Below, piece after piece: positions 43,766 to 50,946 of a stretch of DNA of 64,000 bases (its first letter is position 1; each line of letters begins with the position of its first letter). Position numbers and translations under genes: made by a program. The notes under the pieces are model-generated. The model did not search any database. It was given only the letters and a program-made list of their open reading frames with translations, and had not been told where the DNA came from. Source of the DNA: a virus; IMG/VR virus record IMGVR_UViG_3300037346_000623, positions 1-64,000 of that record; one strand, given 5' to 3'.

Positions 43766-44296
43766 CTAGCCCAAAGATATACCCTGCATTGCCGCATTTA
43801 ATTGAGCCTCAATATCCTTGATTTCAGAAGCATCTTTCTTAGCATCAGATAAAGCCTGATCAAAAGCCTTATATAATGAAATAAATTCAGATGCACTAGC
43901 TAACCCAACGCCTCTAGATTTAGATATAAAATAATGGCTAGCCTCCAAAGGAAGAGCACCAAGATAAATAACATCATCCTTGATTCCATCCTTCTCTATC
44001 TTAACTATTTCCTTATTAATCTGAACAATACCTAAAGCCTCCGTGGAAGTCCATTCTGCTTTATTATTCACGAAATCCTTATATAAAGAGAAAATCTCTT
44101 TGGTACAGGAAACAGCATAAACCTTTGTTCTAATCTCAGATTTTTTATTTTCTAATTTTTCAGTTAATTCACTAATTAATGCATCGTCTAGTGTACTAAC
44201 AAAATCAGTATCATTAAAATCTACAGAGGATGATGCATCCGGACCTATGTTTACTGATCCAATTTTTTCAGATTCTTTTTTAATGTTTTTTGACAT
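43766..44296 (-). CDS. Protein of unknown function
   Basis: The 176-residue protein starts MSKNIKKESEKIGSVNIGPD. The middle resembles a mixed alpha/beta domain (LISELTEKLENKKSEIRTK, then VYAVSCTKEIFSLYKDF), and residues 110-130 read DDVIYLGALPLEASHYFISK. The C-terminus is an Ala-rich helix. It could be a head assembly or vertex-type protein, but I cannot assign a family. Confidence 0.5.
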   Translation of the reverse strand: MSKNIKKESEKIGSVNIGPDASSSVDFNDTDFVSTLDDALISELTEKLENKKSEIRTKVYAVSCTKEIFSLYKDFVNNKAEWTSTEALGIVQINKEIVKIEKDGIKDDVIYLGALPLEASHYFISKSRGVGLASASEFISLYKAFDQALSDAKKDASEIKDIEAQLNAAMQGISLG

Positions 44297-44343
44297 AATA
44301 TTATTTATATTTTATATTTTTAGTTTATTTTTATTTTTTGTTT

Positions 44344-45156
44344 CTATGCTAGATCAAAAATATCAAGATTATTGCATCTATTTTGATCTAAATATGCCCT
44401 TAGTGCATCCCTCATATCTTTTGCAGGGTATATTTTTGGTTCACTATCAGGTCCTATGTGACATAGAAATCCACTCTCAGTCTCTATACCAAGTTCATCC
44501 TCCAATATTAATCTATATAGAGATATCTGTATCGAGTATTCGTTATGATGATTTTCATAAAATGAATTAAACGGTCTAAGCAGCTTCTTATATCTCCCCT
44601 TAGGATGATTATCATCTTTAAATTCACCATTTGTCTTCCAATCACCAAGTATAAAAAGAACCTTATTTCTTTTAGAGTCCCAAAAGAGGAAAGGCTGATC
44701 TATTGTACCTGCCAATCTCCATTTTTTAGAAAAAATTCTAAGCTCGGATTTTAATGGTACAAGAGAATGAAATTTTCTATTATATAAATCCACGAATTTA
44801 TCAACTCTTGATCTGTATTCAGTTCCTTCTTCTGGTAATTCTGGATTCGATCCGCTCCAAAAATCTTCTATAAATTTATGAACCCTAGTTCCAAGATCAT
44901 TAGCAACATCCCCTTTATTCTTCCATTCATTCAATATGACCGATTGATCAACACCTTGATCTCTAGCTTTTCTTTTCGACCAATACTCTTTATCAAAGGG
45001 TGTCTTGAAATTCTTAAGGTATGTTGTAACTGAATCAAATTTTACACCTCTATACCTATATACATGGGTGGGTTCATCAAATTCAAAATTATTATCATCA
45101 AAAAATCTTAATTTTGAATTTATTTCATTTCTTGCTCTTTCTATGGATTCTACCAT
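44344..45156 (-). CDS. PD-(D/E)XK nuclease (RecB/Cas4-like exonuclease)
   Basis: The 270-residue protein has the RecB-family nuclease layout: GTRVHKFIEDFW with the motif I His (about 81-92), AGTIDQPFLF (Asp), ILGDWKTN (Asp-x-Lys core about 170) and YSIQISLYRLILED (motif Q-x-x-x-Y). The N-terminus EPTHVYRYRGVKFDSVTTYL is a small DNA-entry domain. In phages, such enzymes act as 5'-3' exonucleases in recombination or repair. The start overlaps the stop of the gene to the right by 7 bases. Confidence 0.75.
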   Translation of the reverse strand: MVESIERARNEINSKLRFFDDNNFEFDEPTHVYRYRGVKFDSVTTYLKNFKTPFDKEYWSKRKARDQGVDQSVILNEWKNKGDVANDLGTRVHKFIEDFWSGSNPELPEEGTEYRSRVDKFVDLYNRKFHSLVPLKSELRIFSKKWRLAGTIDQPFLFWDSKRNKVLFILGDWKTNGEFKDDNHPKGRYKKLLRPFNSFYENHHNEYSIQISLYRLILEDELGIETESGFLCHIGPDSEPKIYPAKDMRDALRAYLDQNRCNNLDIFDLA

Positions 45157-45596
45157 ACAAAAGGAAATATATTAGATATCCATTCCCATTTATAGATTAT
45201 AAATGATATCAGTGAGATCTCAAAAATAAATCTAAATATCCAAAGCCAGCTAATTTCTCTAAATACAAACTGATAAACAACAAGATAAGATTCTTCATTA
45301 GTACCTTTAACTGGCTCTATCCAAACAGTCAGCAATTCCTCAAGATTTAATGATTTTAGATAATCATTTATCGGTTTTATCTCATTCAGAACAAAGGATG
45401 GCCTCGCTTCTTTCGGAAGATCATTCGACATCAAAACCTCTGGTGGTAAATTTATAACAGTGTACATTCTATTAAGATAATCTCTTCTTAGATTCTTTCT
45501 ACTCCATAGAGGAGAATTAAGCTCCTCTGATCTTATCTCTTTGGTATATTCTCTATAGAGAGATATCTCCTTCAGTACTCTCAGCAATTTAAACAT
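45150..45596 (-). CDS. Small protein with C-terminal membrane helix
   Basis: The 148-residue protein has a soluble charged part (Leu/Arg/Glu-rich) and a C-terminal hydrophobic segment (WIFRFIFEISLISFIIYKWE) that would anchor it in the membrane with a Trp-rich tip. I recognise no family. It overlaps the nuclease gene and probably is expressed with it. Confidence 0.45.
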   Translation of the reverse strand: MFKLLRVLKEISLYREYTKEIRSEELNSPLWSRKNLRRDYLNRMYTVINLPPEVLMSNDLPKEARPSFVLNEIKPINDYLKSLNLEELLTVWIEPVKGTNEESYLVVYQFVFREISWLWIFRFIFEISLISFIIYKWEWISNIFPFVW

Positions 45597-45644
45597 AATA
45601 TTTTATTATTTTATACAGAAAAAAAAATCAAAGTTTCCCTAAAT

Positions 45645-46295
45645 CTATTTCTTGCATTTCTCCCTACCTCTACCAGTAATAACTTCAACCGCTTCAGCAC
45701 CAATATTTTTTGTTATTTTACTTCTTGCTCTTCTTATTCTTGTAGCAACTGATCTTTTCTTAAGACCATATTTCTCAGCAATATCCTTATACTTCATATT
45801 ATTGATTTCCCTATCAATCATTATATTCTTATATAAGTCGGGAAGTCCCTCAATTTCACCGATAACAGATTCATAGATTTCCTCAAACCTACTTGTTTCA
45901 TTAAAGAATGAATTAGACTGGTCCTCCTCCATACTATAAATACCACCAATATCACCAATCTCATTATTTGATGAAAAGAATTCCATTTCTAAGCTTGTTC
46001 TTGCGTTATATTTTTTTTCCTCCTTCATTAATAACAGGGTTTCATTCCTTGCTATATTATAACACCACGTAGAAAAATTACCTCTTTCCTCATTATATTG
46101 TTCTATTTTCTGCCATATCTTTGACATAGTATTAAGAAAGGCATCCTCAGCTAATGATGGATCTTTAACTATCAAGAAACAATGATTCAATATTCCAGGC
46201 TTTAATCTTTCGAACAAGTCTTTGAATGACTTATCAGTTCTACATCTTATAAATTCTGATGCCAATTTTTGTATATTTTTTTCCTTTCCTTGCAT
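45645..46295 (-). CDS. ECF-type sigma-70 family factor
   Basis: The 216-residue protein has a sigma region 2 (LKPGILNHCFLIVKDPSLAED, then WQKIEQYNEERGNFSTWCYN with the typical ARNE follow-up, about residues 30-95) and a sigma region 4 helix-turn-helix (YKDIAEKYGLKKRSVATRIR, about 170-195) after a linker rich in Ser/Glu. These are the two domains of extracytoplasmic-function-type sigma factors. With gp55 at 38358-38717 the phage thus encodes two sigma factors. It sits 4 bases after dCMP deaminase, suggesting early or middle expression. Confidence 0.85.
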   Translation of the reverse strand: MQGKEKNIQKLASEFIRCRTDKSFKDLFERLKPGILNHCFLIVKDPSLAEDAFLNTMSKIWQKIEQYNEERGNFSTWCYNIARNETLLLMKEEKKYNARTSLEMEFFSSNNEIGDIGGIYSMEEDQSNSFFNETSRFEEIYESVIGEIEGLPDLYKNIMIDREINNMKYKDIAEKYGLKKRSVATRIRRARSKITKNIGAEAVEVITGRGREKCKK

Positions 46296-46299
46296 ATTA

Positions 46300-46857
46300 T
46301 TATTTTTTTCTTAAGATTTCTATCCCTGCCTCTGCAAGAAAAGCTATTGATTCAGGTTTTCTATAAATTTCTGAAAATACCACCCTTTTAATACCTGATT
46401 GTATTATTAATTTGGAGCATTCGTAACACGGGGATAAGGTTACATATAATGTTGATCCATCTGAGCTTTGTGTTCCCCTCGCCAATTTTGTTATTGCATT
46501 AGCCTCAGCATGCAGAACATATGGTAATGTAACATCATCCTCTTCACACACATTAGTGAACCCGCTGGGAGATCCGTTATATCCATCAGATATTATTGAC
46601 TTATCCTTAACTATAAGGGAACCAACCTGCATTCTTTTACACCTGGAATTCTTCGACCATACTTTGGCCATTTCCATGTATATTGAATCTTTCTGGTGCT
46701 CTCTGGATTCTGTTACAATCATAAAATCAGGATCATCAGAATAAAACACATCATAGGAATCATATTCACCAGATTTCGTTTTTTTAATTTTCCATGTTGG
46801 TTTTTTTAGGAAGTCCTCGTTTATAAATGAGGTATCCCTGTGAATTTCGAATTTCAT
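46300..46857 (-). CDS. cd: dCMP deaminase
   Basis: The 185-residue protein has the zinc-binding motifs HAEANAI (His116, Glu118) and SPCYECSKLI (Cys144, Cys147), and the region MQVGSLIVKDKSIISDGYNG (about 76-95) typical of dCMP deaminases. It converts dCMP to dUMP for dTTP synthesis. The length is close to T4 Cd (193). A TATATTTG box lies 22 bases before the ATG. Confidence 0.9.
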   Translation of the reverse strand: MKFEIHRDTSFINEDFLKKPTWKIKKTKSGEYDSYDVFYSDDPDFMIVTESREHQKDSIYMEMAKVWSKNSRCKRMQVGSLIVKDKSIISDGYNGSPSGFTNVCEEDDVTLPYVLHAEANAITKLARGTQSSDGSTLYVTLSPCYECSKLIIQSGIKRVVFSEIYRKPESIAFLAEAGIEILRKK

Positions 46858-46879
46858 ATGGACATTTTTTTGTTACCTA

Positions 46880-46887
46880 CAAATATA
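46880..46887 (-). promoter_or_regulatory. Host-type -7 box TATATTTG
   Basis: TATATTTG on the minus strand, 22 bases before the dCMP deaminase ATG (46857), fits the TAnnTTTG element of Bacteroidota. It is preceded by an AT-only hairpin (46905-46931). Confidence 0.5.
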
Positions 46888-46904
46888 AATAAAAAATACG
46901 GGAT

Positions 46905-46931
46905 AAAAAAATAATTTTAGAATTATTTTTT
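46905..46931 (-). terminator. Possible AT-only terminator hairpin
   Basis: AAAAAATAATT (46905-46915) and AATTATTTTTT (46921-46931) form a perfect 11-bp stem overlapping the stop of the tape-measure-like gene. It has no GC pairs, so terminator strength is uncertain. Confidence 0.4.
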
Positions 46932-48372
46932 AAACCCTTCTTGAGTCTGGTCTTAATGGTGAATCCATTGATGATACTCTTAAAGGTCCCTCCAGTAAAG
47001 AACCAATTCTACCTAGTGCTGATAATATATCATCTATATCTTTCTTGGTGATTTCTGCACCTGTACCGGAAGCTGATTCGGTATTTGTTGAAGTTGTTTC
47101 TGCGCTTGGCGTATCACTAGAAATTGGATTTGCCGATACACCTTGAGAAATTGTGCTCGGTGATTCTTTAGTTTCTGAGTTAGTCGCAGATTTTTGTATT
47201 GATTCGGTCTTAGGCTTAATTGAAGGTAAATTTGAAAGCTTTGGTAAATTCTTCTTTACGTCACCAAGCAATCCTTGTTTATCCGGTAAATTCTTTGATC
47301 CACCATCTAATAATTCAGGAGCACCAGATCCGATTTTACTTGCTACACTCTTAACATTTTCCTTAGAAAATGTTCTAGAAAAAAGTCCTGGTTTTTTTTC
47401 TGCAAGCTCTGGATTCTGTTTTTGTTCTGCAAGCTCCTGATTCCGTTTTTGTTCTATTGCTGTGGATTTTTTCTGTACCTCCACTTGTGCTGTTTTAGTT
47501 GATACTGTACTACCTGGTATTTCTGGTTTAGCCGTCGGTTTACCTAGCTTTGCTATATCCTCTTTGGTGAATGTTTCCTGATTATTCTTATTCTTATTCT
47601 TATAATTCTGTATATAATATTCAATCTCGTCAGCAAGTTCTGAAGGATCCGAATAAAAAACGGGATCATCCGTTAAAAGCTCGCTTTTCTTTGCAGCAAT
47701 TTGTTCTTTCGTTGGATACCTACCGCTGTTCATTTCCTTTATTCTATTCTTAACCGCCGGTTGTTTACCAGATAATATAGCCTCCGTCTTATCGTTGGGT
47801 ATTACTGTTGTATTTTTTGGGAGCTGTGCAATTTCCGGACCTTTTTCACCGACAAGATAACTACCAGGTGTCTTAACCACACCACCACTCTCAAATGCAC
47901 CGAGAAGTCCCTTACTTATATTTCCTATGGATCCAGATATCAAATCCTTAACTCCCGCACCGGAGGTAAGATTTTTTGTTATTCCTCCAATATCCAAATT
48001 TTTAATATCGGCTATACCTTTAAATGAATCACTTAGGCTCTTAAAATCTAATCCTTTTAATCCTTTTTCTAGACCTTTAAAATCTAGACTTTTAAGACCA
48101 TTCTCAAGGCCTTTAAAGTCTAGTTTATCTATACCTTTCAATCCATCTTTAAGTCCTTTAAATTCATCCTTAAGGCCCTTAAAATCCATAGATTTGAATC
48201 CATCAACAATCTTTGATACGTCCTTGGCTTCGGATTGGGGTTTAACTTCAAAAGAATCGGCTTTAACAAGATCCTTATTTACCGTAGTATTCTTTTTTAC
48301 TTCGCCGGAAAGCTTCTCTATGTTTCTACCAAGGTCTAATAATTGGGAAATAAGTTTTTGATCAGTAGCCAT
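46930..48372 (-). CDS. Tape-measure-like tail protein
   Basis: The 480-residue protein has FKGL-type repeats of about 11 residues (FKGLKDEFKGLKDGLKGID, 60-130), a Gly/Ser region and then GGVVKTPGSYLVGEKGPEIA followed by QLPKNTTVIPNDKT (about 168-200), a motif typical of tail tape-measure proteins. The remainder is Ser/Thr/Pro/Lys-rich. Its position directly after the gp26-like frameshift gene and the tube genes matches the usual tube, chaperone, tape-measure order. It is short for a tape measure (T4 gp29 has 590 residues). An AATATATA lies 15 bases before the ATG. Confidence 0.6.
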   Translation of the reverse strand: MATDQKLISQLLDLGRNIEKLSGEVKKNTTVNKDLVKADSFEVKPQSEAKDVSKIVDGFKSMDFKGLKDEFKGLKDGLKGIDKLDFKGLENGLKSLDFKGLEKGLKGLDFKSLSDSFKGIADIKNLDIGGITKNLTSGAGVKDLISGSIGNISKGLLGAFESGGVVKTPGSYLVGEKGPEIAQLPKNTTVIPNDKTEAILSGKQPAVKNRIKEMNSGRYPTKEQIAAKKSELLTDDPVFYSDPSELADEIEYYIQNYKNKNKNNQETFTKEDIAKLGKPTAKPEIPGSTVSTKTAQVEVQKKSTAIEQKRNQELAEQKQNPELAEKKPGLFSRTFSKENVKSVASKIGSGAPELLDGGSKNLPDKQGLLGDVKKNLPKLSNLPSIKPKTESIQKSATNSETKESPSTISQGVSANPISSDTPSAETTSTNTESASGTGAEITKKDIDDILSALGRIGSLLEGPLRVSSMDSPLRPDSRRV

Positions 48373-48387
48373 ATTTTTATTTTATTC

Positions 48388-48395
48388 TATATATT
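48388..48395 (-). promoter_or_regulatory. Possible late promoter variant AATATATA
   Basis: AATATATA on the minus strand, 15 bases before the ATG at 48372. The same variant precedes the gene at 61951 with 16 bases. Confidence 0.3.
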
Positions 48396-48402
48396 TTAAA
48401 AA

Positions 48403-48663
48403 TTACTTAGAAAAGTTAAATAACTGTTTAAGCCCTTCACTCTCCTGATTTTCAAGATTTTCCGTCTCTATTTTTTTATTTAGATTTGCTAGGAATATCT
48501 GGTATTCGTAATATGGAACATTCTCTATCCAATTCATATCAAGATCATGCTCATAAAACAATCTAAATTTAATATCCAAGTAATTCTCCAAAGATATCTG
48601 AAATAACGAAAAGAGATCTGATCCCTGAGGGAAAGGCAATATCCGCAGTGACCTCCTTACCAC
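48403..48663 (-). CDS. Downstream frame of the gp26-like gene (frameshift product part)
   Basis: An 86-residue frame overlaps the end of the gp26-like gene by 95 bases, one base forward of it. It has no ATG start (first possible codon is GTG). Residues after PFP give QGSDLFSLFQISLENYLDIK, then EHDLDMNWIENVPYYEYQIF. These resemble a tail-assembly-chaperone-type domain with an aromatic P-Y-Y-E-Y core. The frame is continuous with gp26 if the ribosome shifts +1 at TTT-CCC-TCA (48626-48634). As a separate gene it would need an internal GTG or TTG start. Confidence 0.6.
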   Translation of the reverse strand: MVRRSLRILPFPQGSDLFSLFQISLENYLDIKFRLFYEHDLDMNWIENVPYYEYQIFLANLNKKIETENLENQESEGLKQLFNFSK

Positions 48664-49681
48664 AAACCGGACAAACCTGCTTTACGTCAATTTCTGTACC
48701 AATCTTTATCTTTTCAGAGAGTCCGAAGTATAAGCTATATTCTTCTTTCGTCCAATAGTCTGCTTCCCTCATTCTCATTAGTATCTTCTCATTTGTTAGT
48801 CCTCTCCATTCCTTAAGTATAAAGGGAGCTATTTTAAGGAATCCACCATCTATATCGATATTTCTAGAAGAACAATAAATAACAAAATCGCTGATAGCTC
48901 GATTTATCCCTATCGTAGGAACAGTCATTTCTATTGTCTTTCCTATTTTTTTAACATCAAAGGTAAAACTTCTTGTTGAGGCATTATAATATTTAAGGAT
49001 CTTTTGATCAAGCTCATATGATCTTAATGCTCCTGCTCTTAATTCCATTCCTCTAGAAAAGGGGCATTCAGTCTTGTCCTCACATTTAATTTTAGGCATA
49101 AGAATTATTGAATTCTCCCCACTTATGAAGGTTAAATCCCTTATAGCCATGATAGCAAAGAATCTATCCTCTTGTATTAGATCCTTAAAAGATACAACAC
49201 CTTCGCCAGGGAAATCCATTCTAAGACATCTGTCTATAACATAGCCAAGTTTTTCCTCTATATCCAATCTATCGTCCTCATCGATAGCAGAGAAGTGTCT
49301 TATCTCCTTAACATCAGCTGCCCTTATAGCTATTTTTGAACCGGTAGGATAGAACATACCCTTAGATGGTAATATTTCAGCCGGAAGATTTTTCCAGCCA
49401 GTATCAAAGGAAGGAGAATTAACATAAGATTCTGCTTTACCTAATGAAGTAATAGGTTCTTCCCTAATTTTTCCGTCATTTATATTACCAAGATTCATAA
49501 CTGGCTCTGATCTTTCTAGTACTTTCTGTTCCTGTACATCAATAACTTCCGGTTCTTTTTTTAAAATAGGATCATTGGATATCGGTATAGATTCAGCGTC
49601 AATTGGATCATCGTATATAATTCCGCTTTTCTCCTCTCTCATCCTTAATATCTCTTCCGGGGATATATCTAAATTATTCAT
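48569..49681 (-). CDS. 26: Baseplate hub/tail assembly protein (gp26-like)
   Basis: The 370-residue protein has an acidic linker (1-90), then WKNLPAEILPSKGMFYPTGS, the central helix-rich domain, and near the end VCPVCGKEVTADIAF with one zinc-type CxxC pair; an earlier Cys pair (KCEDKTECPF) may complete a zinc site. This arrangement is typical of T4 gp26, a hub assembly factor. Frame 0 ends at 48569 after Tyr370. A +1 shift at Pro351 would replace the last 19 residues by 74 residues of the frame at 48403-48663 (425 residues in total). It lies between the tube genes and the tape-measure-like gene. Confidence 0.7.
   Translation of the reverse strand: MNNLDISPEEILRMREEKSGIIYDDPIDAESIPISNDPILKKEPEVIDVQEQKVLERSEPVMNLGNINDGKIREEPITSLGKAESYVNSPSFDTGWKNLPAEILPSKGMFYPTGSKIAIRAADVKEIRHFSAIDEDDRLDIEEKLGYVIDRCLRMDFPGEGVVSFKDLIQEDRFFAIMAIRDLTFISGENSIILMPKIKCEDKTECPFSRGMELRAGALRSYELDQKILKYYNASTRSFTFDVKKIGKTIEMTVPTIGINRAISDFVIYCSSRNIDIDGGFLKIAPFILKEWRGLTNEKILMRMREADYWTKEEYSLYFGLSEKIKIGTEIDVKQVCPVCGKEVTADIAFPSGIRSLFVISDIFGELLGY
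48626..48634 (-). promoter_or_regulatory. Candidate +1 frameshift site TTT CCC TCA
   Basis: Frame 0 reads Phe350 (TTT), Pro351 (CCC), Ser (TCA). A P-site slip from CCC to CCT leads into CAG-GGA-TCA, so the fused product reads AFPQGSDLF. CCC followed by T is a known kind of +1 slip site in phage tail genes. Confidence 0.5.
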
Positions 49682-49714
49682 ATATAATTAATTTTATTCT
49701 ATATAACACAACAC

Positions 49715-49748
49715 AAAAAAAAAGGTCAAAATCTGACCTTTATTTTTT
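49715..49748 (-). terminator. Intrinsic terminator after tail-tube genes
   Basis: Stem AAAGGTCA (49721-49728) with TGACCTTT (49734-49741), 5-base loop, A and T runs. It lies 15 bases after the stop of the second tube gene (49763). Confidence 0.8.
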
Positions 49749-49762
49749 TAAGTTTTTTATTG

Positions 49763-50338
49763 TTACGCGAATAAATCTTCCCAGTAATCGCAAACCCATG
49801 ATGTTCTTATCGTATAGATAGCAGGAGTTTCATAATCAAGATCCATGGCATTTATAGGTTCACTTATAAAACATGAAGGTATTCTTATTCTTCTAAATAC
49901 GTCACCCTGTTTATTAAATATAGAAATAAGTATAGAACCAACATAATCGTTTTTAAGACCCATTGCCCCAGTTAACGGATTATAAATTAAATCAGACCAT
50001 TGTCTAAGTATTTTATATAGCTCCATTGAATTCGAATTATTAAGGTTAACCTCAAATTCCATAGAAAGATTCATGTCACTTGTTTGTGGTTCACCCCCAG
50101 CATATCTTCTGGTAGCAAATTTATAATTTTGATTAACTGTCTGAGCAGGTGCTATATCAACAGACAATCCTGTTATTGATTTAACTTGTTGGGTTAATAT
50201 GCTTTCTCCATGAAAAGTAGTACCAGCAGAAACAATAGCAGACGGTGGGGTTATCAGTACTTCAAACTGATTAAGAAACACAGGTTCGTAATTATTTATA
50301 CCTGCAAGCGAATTTGTAAAATGTGGTAATCCAGCCAT
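49763..50338 (-). CDS. 19: Tail tube paralogue 2 (gp19-like)
   Basis: The 191-residue protein is a diverged copy of its neighbour. Shared blocks are MAGL at the start, NSLAGINNYEPVFLNQFEV, then ATRRYAGGEPQTSDMNLSMEF, LRQWSDLIYNPLTGAMGLKN and a C-terminus ending CDYWEDLFA. T4 gp19 also ends in a DYWE sequence. gp19 rings form the rigid inner tube of the contractile tail. It is separated from copy 1 by 14 bases. Confidence 0.85.
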   Translation of the reverse strand: MAGLPHFTNSLAGINNYEPVFLNQFEVLITPPSAIVSAGTTFHGESILTQQVKSITGLSVDIAPAQTVNQNYKFATRRYAGGEPQTSDMNLSMEFEVNLNNSNSMELYKILRQWSDLIYNPLTGAMGLKNDYVGSILISIFNKQGDVFRRIRIPSCFISEPINAMDLDYETPAIYTIRTSWVCDYWEDLFA

Positions 50339-50352
50339 TTATCTTTTTTATT

Positions 50353-50907
50353 TTATAGGAATAAATCATCCCAATAATCAACAGCAAATACCATATCATC
50401 TATTTTGTATAGATCAGTACTGGTATAGTTTAGATTCATCGGTGATATAGGTTTAGTTGGGAACGTATCCTTACACGTTATTCTTCTATAAACATCACCA
50501 GCTTTATTAAAAACAGAAATGATTATAGTCCCAGTATAGTCATTTTTAAGACCCATAGCTCCAGTTAATGGGTTATAGATCAAATCCGACCATTGTCTTA
50601 ATGTTTTAAAAACATACATTGAATTTGCATCATTAAGATTGACACTAAAAGTTATACTAAGATCCATAAATGTATTCTCAGGTTTGGACCCTGCATAATT
50701 TCTTTTAGCAAATTTATATTTCTGCTGAACCGTACCTGGATTTTTATCCAAAGAAAGTCCGTTAATCTTACTTACGTGCTGTAATAGTATATTTCCTCCA
50801 GCTATAGCAGCAGGAGGTATTATTGTTACCTCGAATTGGTTTAAATAAACAGGTTCATACTTGTTTATCCCTGATAATGAATTTTGATAATGTGATAGTC
50901 CTGCCAT
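50353..50907 (-). CDS. 19: Tail tube paralogue 1 (gp19-like)
   Basis: The 184-residue protein starts MAGLSHYQNSLSGINKYEPV and carries FAKRNYAGSKPENTFMDLSI, LRQWSDLIYNPLTGAMGLKN and an end AVDYWDDLFL. It lies 39 bases after the sheath gene, as gp19 follows gp18 in T4. Copy 2 is 14 bases downstream. Loops such as the tube-interaction loop differ between the copies. Confidence 0.87.
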   Translation of the reverse strand: MAGLSHYQNSLSGINKYEPVYLNQFEVTIIPPAAIAGGNILLQHVSKINGLSLDKNPGTVQQKYKFAKRNYAGSKPENTFMDLSITFSVNLNDANSMYVFKTLRQWSDLIYNPLTGAMGLKNDYTGTIIISVFNKAGDVYRRITCKDTFPTKPISPMNLNYTSTDLYKIDDMVFAVDYWDDLFL

Positions 50908-50946
50908 AATTACTTATATTTATCTTTGTTAGCTAAAAGATTCAAA

